NCBI RefSeq assembly: GCF_040834005.1
Contig: NZ_CP162129.1
Location: 4,599,501-4,663,500 of the forward strand
DNA length: 64,000 bases
Origin: Paenibacillus sp. PL2-23
Lineage (GTDB): Bacteria > Bacillota > Bacilli > Paenibacillales > Paenibacillaceae
Direction: 5' to 3'
Under the pieces are notes generated by a model. The model did no database searches, was not told where the DNA came from, and saw only the letters and a list, made by a program, of their open reading frames with translations. Positions 52,395 to 60,981 of the stretch are shown here, piece after piece; positions within the stretch are counted from its first letter, which is position 1, and each line of letters starts with the position of its first letter. The position numbers were made by a program, and so were the translations under genes.

Positions 52395-53723
52395 TTATTT
52401 TAGAATCGCTTCGATCTGCTTCACCGCTTCGTCCAATGATGCCTTCGGCTCTTGCTCGCCGCGAATCGCCTTCTCGAACGCCAGGTTGAAGATCGATTCC
52501 ACCTCTCCCCATTGAGGAATCGGGGTGCGAGGCAAGGCCGTCTCCAGCTGCTCGACATACGTGTCGATGAACGGAATATTCATGGAGGACATGGCTTTGG
52601 CTGCCACTGTGTTCGTAGGAATGAGTCCCGTCTCCGCCATCATCTTCTGCGGCTCCTCAGTCAGCATCCACTTCGCGAACACCCACGCTTCCTCCGGATG
52701 CTTGGAGTTGGCGAACATCACCAGGTTCTCGCCGCCAATGACAGAGCGGCTGCCGCCATCGCCCGCCGGCATCACCGCTCGCACCGTCTGCTCCAGCGGC
52801 TTGAAGCCGGTCGCCTCCTGCTCCGCAAGCTTAATGCTGTAGAACCAAGGGCCGTCGTCGCTCATCAGGTAGTCGCCGCTAATGATGCCGTCCCAGGTAC
52901 CGGGCTCGCCGCCCAGCATAGCCGGCAGGACAAGTCCTTCGTTGGTCCAATCCACGAGCTTCTGGAGCGCCTTCACGCTGGCATCGCTGTTCAGATACCC
53001 GTCAACCTTCGTATAATCCTCATTGGTAATAGAGCCTCCGAGGCTCCAGAACCATGGTCCGATCCCCCAGGCATGAACGCCGGATACGCCAATGCCGAAT
53101 TTGCCCCTGGCCTTCAGCGTTCTCGCCGCCGCTTCCAGCTCCTCCATTGTTTTTGGCGCCTCGCTTAAGCCAGCCTCCTGCAGCGTCGCCTTATTGTAGA
53201 TGGCGACCTTTGTATTCGTATTAACCGGTACGCCGTAGTAGCCGCCATTGTAGAAATTAGTCGCCATAGGCGATTCAAATACGCTTGCTCGCAGCTCGTC
53301 GAAGCCGTCCAGCTTGCTCACGTCCATCAGCGCGTTCTGTGCCGCGAACTCCGGCACCCATACGATGTCCATGCGCATCAGATCGAGCGCCGCGTCGCCC
53401 GCCACCCCGGCGATGACCTGCTGCTTCAGCCCTTCATACGGCATACGCGTCAGCTTAAGCTCGATGCTGGGGTACGCCTTCTCGAACGCCGGCTTAATCT
53501 TGTCTGTCAGCACAGCCTCTTCCGCGTCGCTGTAGGTGTGCCAATATTCAATCGTCACTTTCTGTACGGAGCCTCCGCCGTCTCCGCTGCTGCCGCCGCT
53601 TCCGCTATTGCCTCCGTTCGAGCTGCCGCCGCCCGAGCCTCCATTGCCTCCCGCGCAAGCCGCCATGACGAGTACCATCGCGAGCGCCATAACGGCCAGC
53701 GCCGCCCTTCTCATTTGGTTCAT
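52395..53723 (-). CDS. Extracellular sugar-binding lipoprotein, first gene of the GH66 operon
   Basis: 442 residues, ATG after GGGGAG. Signal peptide with lipobox LVMAAC, then a strikingly glycine/serine/asparagine-rich tether of about 28 residues, then a family 1 binding domain (VTIEYWHTYSDAEEAVLTDK ... GDAALDLMRMDIVWVPEFA ... GGENLVMFANSKHPEEAW). The tether would let the domain reach through the wall. It leads seven genes: two permeases, GH66 enzyme, kinase, regulator, second binding protein. A strong promoter and a cre site lie upstream, so carbon catabolite control is expected. The ligand is probably an isomalto-oligosaccharide. Confidence 0.87.
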   Translation of the reverse strand: MNQMRRAALAVMALAMVLVMAACAGGNGGSGGGSSNGGNSGSGGSSGDGGGSVQKVTIEYWHTYSDAEEAVLTDKIKPAFEKAYPSIELKLTRMPYEGLKQQVIAGVAGDAALDLMRMDIVWVPEFAAQNALMDVSKLDGFDELRASVFESPMATNFYNGGYYGVPVNTNTKVAIYNKATLQEAGLSEAPKTMEELEAAARTLKARGKFGIGVSGVHAWGIGPWFWSLGGSITNEDYTKVDGYLNSDASVKALQKLVDWTNEGLVLPAMLGGEPGTWDGIISGDYLMSDDGPWFYSIKLAEQEATGFKPLEQTVRAVMPAGDGGSRSVIGGENLVMFANSKHPEEAWVFAKWMLTEEPQKMMAETGLIPTNTVAAKAMSSMNIPFIDTYVEQLETALPRTPIPQWGEVESIFNLAFEKAIRGEQEPKASLDEAVKQIEAILK

Positions 53724-53789
53724 GCTCTATTGCTCCCCTCTCGCTCTCATGTGTGCTGCCTCTTGATTATCTCCTCTGGAGCCGATTTC

Positions 53790-53803
53790 GGTAACCGCTT
53801 ACA
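53790..53803. promoter_or_regulatory. Catabolite-responsive element (cre) of the GH66 operon
   Basis: On the minus strand TGTAAGCGGTTACC matches 12 of 14 positions of the CcpA consensus TGWAARCGYTWNCW. It lies downstream of the promoter, in the leader, where CcpA binding would act as a roadblock. Confidence 0.65.
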
Positions 53804-53865
53804 TTCACAAGGTCGTGTCGTATATTACGAGTTGCGAGGCCTGCGGGGGCTCGTCTTGGTGTGCG

Positions 53866-53894
53866 ATATTACGATGGGGTGTATGATTATGCAA
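53866..53894 (-). promoter_or_regulatory. Promoter of the GH66 operon
   Basis: On the minus strand TTGCAT (-35, 53889-53894), a 17-bp spacer and TAATAT (-10, 53866-53871) form a good sigma-A promoter. The leader would be about 135 nt and contain the cre site. The promoter abuts the terminator of the upstream gene. Confidence 0.6.
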
Positions 53895-53938
53895 TAAAAG
53901 CTCCGCCCTGCCGTTCAAGACGGCTGGAGCGGAGCTTG
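53895..53938 (-). terminator. Terminator of the ThuA/oxidoreductase operon
   Basis: A two-part hairpin (AAGCTCCGC / GCGGAGCTT outside, GCCGT / ACGGC inside) is followed on the minus strand by TTTATTG. It ends the operon immediately before the next promoter. Confidence 0.7.
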
Positions 53939-54030
53939 GCTTCTGACAGTAAGTTGAAAACTGGTGTAGCGCTTGGCTTCTGACAGCTAGTTGACGACTG
54001 GAATGGAGCTGGGCTTCTGACAGCTAGTTA
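53939..54030. repeat. Three copies of a ~36-bp tandem repeat
   Basis: GGCTTCTGACAG recurs at 53939, 53975 and 54012 (spacings 36 and 37 bp), each followed by a diverging AGTTGA/AGTTAA segment. The last copy includes the ThuA gene's stop codon, so the array may have grown from the 3' end of that gene. The 53724-54023 gap holds this array, a terminator, a promoter and a cre site, and no gene. Confidence 0.8.
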
Positions 54031-54773
54031 ACGGCGGAAGCCTTAGGCTTGCCGATCGGCTCCAGCGGCGCGACCCGTCCGGCTAACGATGACGCGCCGA
54101 CTGTTGGAGCTGCCCAGTGCACGCCGTTGCCAATCACCTTCAGCACCTCCGGCTGATGGTAGATGGGGAAAGTCTCATGGCCCGGACGGAAGTAGAACAG
54201 CTTGCCCTTGCCGCGGCGATAGCAGCAGCCGCTGCGGAACACCTCGCCGCCCTCGAACCAGGAGATGAAGACCAGCTCATCCGGAGCTGGTATTTCAAAG
54301 CGCTCGCCATACATCTCCTCCTTCGGAATTTCGAAGTAGTCGCCCAGTCCTTCCGCGATGGGATGGCCGTGCTCAATCACCCAGACGCGCTCCCGCTCGC
54401 CGTCGTCGCGCCACTTCAGCGTGCCCGTCTTGGTGCCGAGCAGCCGTTCGAACACCTTCGACGCGTGACCGGAATGCAGCACAATCAGCCCCATGCCGTC
54501 CAGCACGCGATCCCGCACCTTCTCGGCAATATCGTCGCGGACCTCGCCATGCGCGATATGTCCCCACCAGAGAAGCACATCTGTGGAGTCCAGCACCTCG
54601 TCGGTCAAGCCGTGCTCCGGTTCATCCAGCGTGGCCGTCCTGACCTCCATGCCCTCCAGTGTTCCCAGATAGCTGGCAATGGCTTGATGAATGCCCTCCG
54701 GGTAGATGCTTGCTACTTGGGCATTCTGTTTTTCATGGCGAAATTCGTTCCAAACCGTTACTCTGATATTCAT
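54024..54773 (-). CDS. ThuA domain-containing protein
   Basis: 249 residues, a ThuA-like (glutamine-amidotransferase-fold) protein: [66 protein letters not shown] and [21 protein letters not shown]. ThuA proteins act in disaccharide (trehalose/maltitol-like) catabolism, probably with keto-sugar intermediates made by a dehydrogenase. Its ATG overlaps the TGA of the Gfo/Idh/MocA gene (ATGA), a standard pairing. The substrate is not known. Direct repeats begin at its stop codon. Confidence 0.87.
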   Translation of the reverse strand: MNIRVTVWNEFRHEKQNAQVASIYPEGIHQAIASYLGTLEGMEVRTATLDEPEHGLTDEVLDSTDVLLWWGHIAHGEVRDDIAEKVRDRVLDGMGLIVLHSGHASKVFERLLGTKTGTLKWRDDGERERVWVIEHGHPIAEGLGDYFEIPKEEMYGERFEIPAPDELVFISWFEGGEVFRSGCCYRRGKGKLFYFRPGHETFPIYHQPEVLKVIGNGVHWAAPTVGASSLAGRVAPLEPIGKPKASAVN

Positions 54774-55864
54774 ATTGTGGTTCCCTCCATATGAATATTG
54801 TGCTTCTGCCCTGCAGTCGGCTCCAAAGCTGACATCCAGCGTCCCTGCTCGACAGACTCGATAATCGCGTCCAGCGTGCGCTGATTGATATAGCCGTCCT
54901 CAATCGATGCGTCCAGCCCATCCCCGCGTCCCAGCAGCAGGTTGAAAAAAGACTGCATCTGCTCCGCCTTGCACGCCTCCGGAATGTCTACAGCGCGGAA
55001 CCCGCCTTCCTCTTCGGCCAAGTTCACCTGCAGCGTGTCCGTCTCCTCCAGGCTGTAGATGAGCGAGCCCAGCGAGCCGTAAATTTCAATCGTCTGGAAG
55101 TTGCCGCGGCCATGTGCGAAGCGTGAGATTTGCATGGTAGATGAGACACCCCCCTCCATCCTCGCCAGCACATGGCAGAAGTCGTCCACGTCGACCTCGC
55201 CTCTGCCCTCGCCGCTCAGCAGCTCACGTTCCCGGATAATCGTGTCCGCATGCGCAATAACGCTGTCCGTTTCTCCAATCAGGAAGCGGTGAAGATCCAG
55301 AATATGCGAGCCGAGATCGCCAAGCGCCCCCGAGCCGGACAGCTCCTTGCTGAAGCGCCATACAAGCGGAAGATTCTCGTTAATGGCCCAGCTCTGCAGG
55401 TATTGACTGTATACGTGATGAATGCGACCCAGCTTGCCCTCCCGGATCAGCTCCCTGGCATAACGAGCAGCGGCCTTGTACCGATACGAGAAGCACACCA
55501 TATGCGGAATCGGCGCTTTCCTCAGCTCGTCTCGCAGTACGATAGCCTCTCTCGTATGGAGCGCGATGGGCTTCTCCAGCGCGAATGGCTTGCCATGCTT
55601 GATGGCGTCGAATGCCACCTGGAAATGATTGAAGTTCGGCGTGCCGATCATCACCGCGTCTACCTCGCTATCCTGCAGCAGGTCCTCATGTCGCACGTAC
55701 CGGCGTTCCTGGGGTATGCCCAACAGCTCGCCTCGATCTGCAAGCGCTGTCACATTCACGTCGCAAATCGCCCATAGCTCTGCGTCAGGACTTTCCTGTA
55801 TGCCCCAAATGTGATAATTTGCGATGCCGCCCAGTCCAATGACGCCGATTCTTAGCTTCTTCAT
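54770..55864 (-). CDS. Gfo/Idh/MocA family NAD(P)-dependent oxidoreductase
   Basis: 364 residues from the ATG at 55864, with AGGGATGG nine bases upstream; an ATG three codons earlier (55873) is the alternative. The Rossmann motif is [16 protein letters not shown], followed by the EKP motif in [14 protein letters not shown] near 95 and a C-terminal alpha/beta domain with [19 protein letters not shown] near 175. Such enzymes oxidise or reduce sugars and sugar derivatives. It is translationally coupled to a ThuA gene and divergent from an AraC regulator gene that probably controls both. Confidence 0.88.
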   Translation of the reverse strand: MKKLRIGVIGLGGIANYHIWGIQESPDAELWAICDVNVTALADRGELLGIPQERRYVRHEDLLQDSEVDAVMIGTPNFNHFQVAFDAIKHGKPFALEKPIALHTREAIVLRDELRKAPIPHMVCFSYRYKAAARYARELIREGKLGRIHHVYSQYLQSWAINENLPLVWRFSKELSGSGALGDLGSHILDLHRFLIGETDSVIAHADTIIRERELLSGEGRGEVDVDDFCHVLARMEGGVSSTMQISRFAHGRGNFQTIEIYGSLGSLIYSLEETDTLQVNLAEEEGGFRAVDIPEACKAEQMQSFFNLLLGRGDGLDASIEDGYINQRTLDAIIESVEQGRWMSALEPTAGQKHNIHMEGTTI

Positions 55865-55999
55865 AAACACCATCCATCCCTGATTGATGAAGTTTGAACG
55901 TTCACCATCAGTATAGAGTGTGTTAGAATAATCGAAAATGCGAAAAGATGACCCTTTTTGTATAATACCGACTTTTTAGGACGAAGGATGTGCTTGCCC

Positions 56000-56884
56000 A
56001 TGTTAAAAATGAACGTGGAGCTGGTTCCAAGAATCGTGCTCATGGGGTATGTGGAATATAAAACGCCGTGGCTTCATTTCTTCCGCAACACGGACGAGCA
56101 TATCCTGTACATTGTCAAAAGCGGGGAGCTGCATCTGCGGGAGAACGGCGTGGATTATGTGCTGCGTCGCGGCGATTCGCTGCTTCTGGAGCCTGGTCTT
56201 GATCATGAAGGCACTCGCAAGTCATTATGTGATTATTATTACTTTCATTTCCGCCATCCCGATATGGTCGCAGCTCCTCTGCTGGATCCGGTAGAAATCG
56301 CCAAGGATGTGCTGCTTGAGGCCAGCGCCGATGGGGTGGAAGCCAGCCATTATTACTTTCCGAAGCACCATACGATTTTTGACAAAAACGGCTTTCATCA
56401 GACGCTTCACGCCATGAACGAGCTGCTGGTGCTCTACCGCCGCAAGCATTACAATCGGGGACTCACCGCTCTGCGGTTGTCGGAGCTGCTCATCGAGCTG
56501 TCGCGCGATTATCTGCTGCATATGCTCCAGCACGAAGGAGGCCGGGGCTCCAAGGCCGTCGCCAAGGTTCATGCGCTGCTCGCCTACATCCACACACATT
56601 ATACGGAGAAAATTAGCAGCAGCCTGATCGAGCGGGAATTCGAGTCGAATTACGACTATTTGAACCGCATCTTCAAGGATATGACGGGGTACACGATTAC
56701 GAGGTACGTGAACAAAATCCGCATTCAACACGCGCAGGAGCTGATTCGGGCGACGCATATGAGCTTCGGGGAAATCGGATATTTGACGGGCCTGAACGAC
56801 CCCTATTATTTCAGCAAGGTGTTCAAGCAGTTCACGGGTCTATCACCGGGGCAATATTACAAGCAGGTGAGGGAGCTAGAGTAG
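56000..56884 (+). CDS. AraC family transcriptional regulator with cupin sensor domain
   Basis: 294 residues from the ATG at 56000, with GAAGGATG upstream; earlier in-frame ATGs at 55958 and 55988 have poorer sites. The N-terminal cupin-like ligand domain has LYIVKSGELHLRENGVDYVLRRGD and LEPGLDHEGTR. The C-terminal AraC domain has SLIEREFESNYDYLNRIFKDMTG and the second HTH FGEIGYLTGLNDPYYFSKVFK with the signature FTGLSPGQYYKQVRE. A TATAAT lies at 55961-55966. It is divergent from the oxidoreductase-ThuA operon and likely activates it on a sugar signal. Confidence 0.88.
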   Translation: MLKMNVELVPRIVLMGYVEYKTPWLHFFRNTDEHILYIVKSGELHLRENGVDYVLRRGDSLLLEPGLDHEGTRKSLCDYYYFHFRHPDMVAAPLLDPVEIAKDVLLEASADGVEASHYYFPKHHTIFDKNGFHQTLHAMNELLVLYRRKHYNRGLTALRLSELLIELSRDYLLHMLQHEGGRGSKAVAKVHALLAYIHTHYTEKISSSLIEREFESNYDYLNRIFKDMTGYTITRYVNKIRIQHAQELIRATHMSFGEIGYLTGLNDPYYFSKVFKQFTGLSPGQYYKQVRELE

Positions 56885-56941
56885 AAGGCTCCTGTCGCGG
56901 GCGCGTCAGCGCGGGGCTATCGAGGTGCGAGAGTGAGGCGT

Positions 56942-57160
56942 AATAGCCACACGAGGGATCGTTGTAGTAACTTTGGTGCGGCTAAATGGTGGGATAACGA
57001 CACGACGTGTGGCTATGGCTGCCATTGAGGCTTCACAACGCGCAATAGCCACACGAGAGATCGCTATCATGACTTTGGTGCAGCTAATTGGTTGGATAAC
57101 GACACGACGTGTGGCTATAGCCCCCATTGAGGCCCTATAGCGTGCGATAGCCACACTCCA
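56942..57160. repeat. Second locus of the 102-bp repeat family (two units plus a partial)
   Basis: AATAGCCACACGAG-type anchors occur at 56942, 57044 and (diverged) 57146, a period of exactly 102 bp. Read on the minus strand the unit aligns with the plus strand of the 1193-2048 array: CGTGTCGTTAT, a C-C-A-A-TTAGCTGC block and CGATCT-CGTGT recur in order. The locus is therefore an inverted, diverged member of the same family. It also lies between convergent genes (AraC regulator and beta-mannosidase). The open minus-strand frame across it reflects the period being a multiple of three. Confidence 0.85.
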
Positions 57161-57176
57161 TATCGCAACAGCAAGA

Positions 57177-57209
57177 AGGAGGGCGGCGCATGGGATGCGC
57201 CGCCCTCCT
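57177..57209 (-). terminator. Terminator of the beta-mannosidase gene
   Basis: A perfect 14-bp GC-rich stem (AGGAGGGCGGCGCA / TGCGCCGCCCTCCT) with a five-base loop lies 13 bases past the stop, followed on the minus strand by TCTTGCT. Confidence 0.75.
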
Positions 57210-57221
57210 GTAACCTATAGC

Positions 57222-59813
57222 TTACTTGGCTTGATCCGCCAGGAAATCGATCATGGAACGTGCCGTCACCATGCCCGCCGAAGCAGGCTGGCCGAATGCT
57301 TGCCCCTCTTCTCTGCGGCGGAATTCCACCTCCACCGGCTGTCCGGGGATGACGTCGAAGAAATTATCGGAGAAGCGTCCCTCCTCCTCCGCCTGCAGCC
57401 AAACCGCCTTCGCGAGCGTATCGGCTGCAATCAGGAAGCGCGAGCCGTCGCTGCCCGGAACCTCAGTAATCTTGAGGCTTGACGGAGCAAGCAACAGGTT
57501 CTTCGGGGGCGCAAAATAATACTCACTGCGGCAAGCCGCAGCTCCCTCCTGTGCCAGCTCGGCGACTAGCACGACGTTGCCCGCCTCGCAGCCGGCCAGC
57601 CATGCCTGCTCCTTCCCGGCATAGACGAGCGTGGAGCGTCCTCCCTCCACTTTGACAGCCGTCTCCTTCTTGCGCAGCAATTCGCCGTTGAATGCGTGTA
57701 AGCCCAAGCGTAGCAGGCCCTCCTGCGCCTGCGGCCGGTCGGTAACGGCATAGACGCGAAGCTCTCCATCATCTGTACGCTCGAATGACAGCAGCAGCTC
57801 AGCAAAGCTTTTTTTCGCAAAATATTGCATCGCCTTCCACTTGCCGTAATAATCCATGCCCGCCCAGGACGCCACAGGCCAGCAATCGTTCATCTGCCAG
57901 TACAGGGAGCCCATACAATACGGCATCCGTCTGCGGTGCGCTTCGATTGCCATCTTCATCGCCTCACCCTGCTGCACCTGGCTCATGTACAGGAAGGAAG
58001 CAAAGTCCTTGGGCTCGCTGAAATACATATCCATATATTCTTTGATTAACCGGTTGCCGTTGCCATTCTTCTGATGCGCTAGCATGACCTTGGATTCAAG
58101 CTCCATATCGCTCTCATCTGCAAAAGTACGCACCGAGTCGTACTCCGGGAAGGACTGGAAGCCGTATTCGCTCATGAAGCGGCCGACCTTCTTGTTGTAA
58201 TTGTCGAATGGCTCCACCGCATGCCACACGCCCCAGTAGTGAATGTCCCCTTCTGTGGACAGCGGATGGGCATGCTGCCCGATATCGCCCGTGAGGTCGA
58301 TCATTGGCGATGACGGCCAGTAGTCCATACCAGGATGGTGCGATGCAACGGCCTCCGCCAAAATCTCGTGGAACAGCCTTTCGTAGCCCGCCCAGATGGC
58401 TTCGCGCTGCTCTGCGGTGTACCCTTTTTTCCAGCCCCAGCCGCCCTCTTCGTCATATTGCTGCCAAGCCGAGTCGATTTCGTTGTTGCCGCACCATAAT
58501 GCGATGGATGCGTAATTGCGCAGCCGCTTCACGTTCTGCTCCGCTTCCCGCTTCACGTTCTCGAGGAACGCTTCATCCCAAGGATACATGCTGCAGGCGA
58601 ACATGAAGTCCTGCCAGACGAGGATGCCGTATTCATCGCACAGCTCATAGAACGCAGACTGCTCATAGATGCCACCGCCCCATACGCGCAGCATGTTCAT
58701 GCCGGACTCTGCGGCGGATGCGATCTCATGCCGGTATCGCTCCTTCGTCACTTCGGTAACAAAGCTGTCGTTCGGAATATGGTTGGCGCCTTTGGCGAAG
58801 ATCGGGACCCCATTCAGCTCAAAATGGAAGGTTGCCCCCGCTTCGTCCTTCTCGCGAACGAGCCGGATGGAGCGCAGGCCCGTCCGAACGGACTTGCTGG
58901 CAGCAGCTTGCTCGGAACCGGCAGGAATATATGCCGCACTGAACGTATACAAATGCTGCTCGCCTTGCCCCAGACTCCACCATAGCTTCGGTCTGGAGAT
59001 CACAGCGGGGACAGCTACGTTGTTTATGCCCGGCTTCAAGCTGACATTAGCCGTCCATTGCTCCATTCCATTCGTCACTTGCACCAAGCCTTCGGCTGCC
59101 AGCTCGCTTTCAAGCTCCAGCTCAAAGCTTAAGACTGCCTCCTCGGCGGTTACCTGCTGCTGCCGCACGAACAGGTCGTTCATCCGAACGTCGGACCAGG
59201 CCATAATATACGCATCACGCCAGATGCCGCTCGTCACAAAGCGCGGTCCCCAGTCCCAGCCGTAATGATATGGCGCTTTTCGCGCGAACACGCTAACCTT
59301 GTCCTCGCCTAGACCGCCAAGCTCAGACTGGTCGTTCGACGCAGGCAGATTGTATCCCAGCTTCTGGAGCTTCGGAAGATCCTCCTTAATAGGAGAGCGG
59401 AAGCGAATATGCAGCTCGTTCCCCGAAGCTTGGACATGCTTCCTGATATCCGCCCGCCAGATGCGAAACATGTTGTCCGTCGAGAGGATCGGTTGACCGT
59501 TCAAGGTGACATCCGCATAAGTGTCCAAGCCTTCGAATACAACCTCGATCCGTCCCTTGCTTAGAACGTCCTCTGTTAGATCAAAGGTTGTTTGGTATTC
59601 CCAGTCGAGCTTATCAATCCATTGCAAATCATGCTCGTTCGTCTTCTCGAAGGGCGGCTTGATTTGGCCATTCCGATGCAGATCGGTATGCACGCAGCCG
59701 GGAACGACTGCCGGAAGCCATTGCTCCTCTGTGCTGGCCTTGAATATCCATCGGGTCAGCGGGATGCCCGTTATGGGAGCTTGCTCTTGTCCATGTGATT
59801 GTGCAGGTTTCAT
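57222..59813 (-). CDS. Beta-mannosidase, glycoside hydrolase family 2
   Basis: 863 residues, full length for the family. The N-terminal sugar-binding domain holds WLPAVVPGCVHTDLHRNGQI and the GH2 signatures DKLDWEYQTTFDL and APYHYGWDWGPRFVTSGIWR. The TIM barrel has the acid/base Glu in LWCGNNEID near 446 and the nucleophile Glu in FMSEYGFQSFPE near 548. There is no signal peptide, so it acts in the cytoplasm on imported mannosides (manno-oligosaccharides or N-glycan-type disaccharides). Its promoter has a cre-like site and four TAACAAAT half-sites. No dedicated transporter gene is adjacent. Confidence 0.92.
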   Translation of the reverse strand: MKPAQSHGQEQAPITGIPLTRWIFKASTEEQWLPAVVPGCVHTDLHRNGQIKPPFEKTNEHDLQWIDKLDWEYQTTFDLTEDVLSKGRIEVVFEGLDTYADVTLNGQPILSTDNMFRIWRADIRKHVQASGNELHIRFRSPIKEDLPKLQKLGYNLPASNDQSELGGLGEDKVSVFARKAPYHYGWDWGPRFVTSGIWRDAYIMAWSDVRMNDLFVRQQQVTAEEAVLSFELELESELAAEGLVQVTNGMEQWTANVSLKPGINNVAVPAVISRPKLWWSLGQGEQHLYTFSAAYIPAGSEQAAASKSVRTGLRSIRLVREKDEAGATFHFELNGVPIFAKGANHIPNDSFVTEVTKERYRHEIASAAESGMNMLRVWGGGIYEQSAFYELCDEYGILVWQDFMFACSMYPWDEAFLENVKREAEQNVKRLRNYASIALWCGNNEIDSAWQQYDEEGGWGWKKGYTAEQREAIWAGYERLFHEILAEAVASHHPGMDYWPSSPMIDLTGDIGQHAHPLSTEGDIHYWGVWHAVEPFDNYNKKVGRFMSEYGFQSFPEYDSVRTFADESDMELESKVMLAHQKNGNGNRLIKEYMDMYFSEPKDFASFLYMSQVQQGEAMKMAIEAHRRRMPYCMGSLYWQMNDCWPVASWAGMDYYGKWKAMQYFAKKSFAELLLSFERTDDGELRVYAVTDRPQAQEGLLRLGLHAFNGELLRKKETAVKVEGGRSTLVYAGKEQAWLAGCEAGNVVLVAELAQEGAAACRSEYYFAPPKNLLLAPSSLKITEVPGSDGSRFLIAADTLAKAVWLQAEEEGRFSDNFFDVIPGQPVEVEFRRREEGQAFGQPASAGMVTARSMIDFLADQAK

Positions 59814-59854
59814 GCTCTTATCTCCTCCGTCTCATCCTTCAGGCCGTTCAGTCA

Positions 59855-59955
59855 CTAACAAATTACATAACAAATCATAAAATAACATAACGTTTAGGTC
59901 AATTATTATTTGTTATTTTCTAAATTACAGCCTGTTTTGTTAGTTAATTTGTTAG
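59855..59955. promoter_or_regulatory. Beta-mannosidase promoter with four operator half-sites and a cre-like element
   Basis: On the minus strand TTGACC (-35, 59897-59902), a 17-bp spacer and TATGAT (-10, 59874-59879) form a strong promoter. A cre-like CCTAAACGTTATGT (59885-59898) sits in the spacer. TAACAAAT half-sites flank it: 59856-59863, 59868-59875 and, inverted, 59908-59915 and 59947-59954. The outer pair extends to a perfect 11-bp inverted repeat. A dedicated repressor that loops or brackets the promoter is likely. Confidence 0.6.
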
Positions 59956-60039
59956 GTTTCAAAGACTGCCAGACGGTTGAAGAGGCTGTGGCTTGGCGGC
60001 GCTTGCACCTTGCGAGCCCGTCCATGCAGCAATTAACCC

Positions 60040-60124
60040 TATGCAACGAGTTAGGCTATGCCACTAGTTAAGCTATACCACGAGTCAGGCCGTGCCACGA
60101 GTCAGGCTATGCCGCGAGTTAAAC
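60040..60124. repeat. Five copies of a 17-bp tandem repeat
   Basis: Units begin at 60040, 60057, 60074, 60091 and 60108, each close to TATGCCACGAGTTAGGC. The array lies between the beta-mannosidase promoter and the 3' end of the ABC permease gene. The rest of the 59814-60285 gap holds the promoter region, a terminator, and a degenerate direct repeat (ATGCAAAACGTGCAG at ~60187 and ATGCAGAACATACAG at ~60239). No gene is seen. Confidence 0.85.
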
Positions 60125-60136
60125 ACGCTTAACGCA

Positions 60137-60177
60137 AACAAGCCAAAGCAGCGGACCTTCCACTCCCTTGGCTTGTT
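60137..60177 (-). terminator. Hairpin downstream of the ABC exporter operon
   Basis: AACAAGCCAA / TTGGCTTGTT close a 10-bp stem over a 21-base loop. On the minus strand it is followed by TGCGTT. It lies about 110 bases after the permease stop and is the best terminator candidate there. Confidence 0.5.
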
Positions 60178-60285
60178 CAGATTTAGATGCAAAACGTGCA
60201 GTTAATTTACCTTAACCCCCCCGTAAATCCATTGCTAAATGCAGAACATACAGCTAATATCACAGATTCCAGGGTAATGGGCGGT

Positions 60286-60981
60286 TTAAGCCACGTCCAC
60301 CCGTTCGATGTTGCGGAAGCTGAGATACGTGAGCAGAACGCCAAGCGTACCCAGCGACAATGGAATGGCGACGATGGAGCTTAGGCTGAAGCCCATATTA
60401 TTGGAGCAGACAATCATCACGATGAAGATAGAGCTCGTGACCGTAGCTATAACCGACTTCCTCCGCATGCCAATGGCCAGCGGAAGCAGGCTCATGCCGG
60501 ATGCCGCGATGGCATGGGTCAGCACATAAGCGACATGCTGATAGAGAATCTTCGCCGTCAAGATGTCGTCCACATAGCCGGTTGACAGGTTCACCGTTAC
60601 GAACAAGGTGCCGATCGCCAGATTAGCCAGGATGATATTCGTGAAGGTCCATACGAAGACAACAATCAGCTTGGAGAAGATCAGCTTCTTGCGGCTGACC
60701 GGATACGTGAACAGCAGAGCCATCGTTTTATTACGGAACTCGCCGATAATCAGGCGCGAGATCAGTGCCGACGCATAGATGATGAACGTTGCGCGAACCA
60801 TGGTATCAATAAGCCGCAGCATCTCGGCATAGCCCTGGAACACCTCTTCTTCCTGACTCGATCCCTCAGTCATGTAGATCATAAGAAGGAAGCCCGCGAG
60901 AATGCCGTAAGCGAGCAGCGCACCCCACAAGTAGCCTTTCAAGTTGCCTTTCTTAAGCTCCAGCTTGATCAAATGCCGCAT
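60286..60981 (-). CDS. ABC-2 type transporter permease (BcrB-like)
   Basis: 231 residues from the ATG at 60981, six bases after AGGTGG, inside the 3' end of the ATPase gene. Six hydrophobic segments in the ABC-2 pattern, starting HLIKLELKKGNLKGYLWGALLAYG, with RLIIGEFRNKTMALLFTYPVSRKKLIFSK in the first cytoplasmic loop. This is the typical permease of BcrAB-type peptide antibiotic exporters. With the ATPase and the upstream two-component system it forms a likely antimicrobial-peptide sensing and export module; the peptide is unknown. Confidence 0.85.
   Translation of the reverse strand: MRHLIKLELKKGNLKGYLWGALLAYGILAGFLLMIYMTEGSSQEEEVFQGYAEMLRLIDTMVRATFIIYASALISRLIIGEFRNKTMALLFTYPVSRKKLIFSKLIVVFVWTFTNIILANLAIGTLFVTVNLSTGYVDDILTAKILYQHVAYVLTHAIAASGMSLLPLAIGMRRKSVIATVTSSIFIVMIVCSNNMGFSLSSIVAIPLSLGTLGVLLTYLSFRNIERVDVA

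Noticed and set aside
44973..53168. Many long plus-strand frames opposite the sugar-operon genes
   Set aside because: They mirror GC-rich minus-strand genes with clear domains and ribosome sites. None has a recognisable domain or upstream signal of its own.
56906..57154. 82-codon minus-strand open frame with repeated ATRRVVI-like peptides
   Set aside because: Same cause as the first array: repeat period divisible by three, no ribosome site, and position over intergenic repeats.
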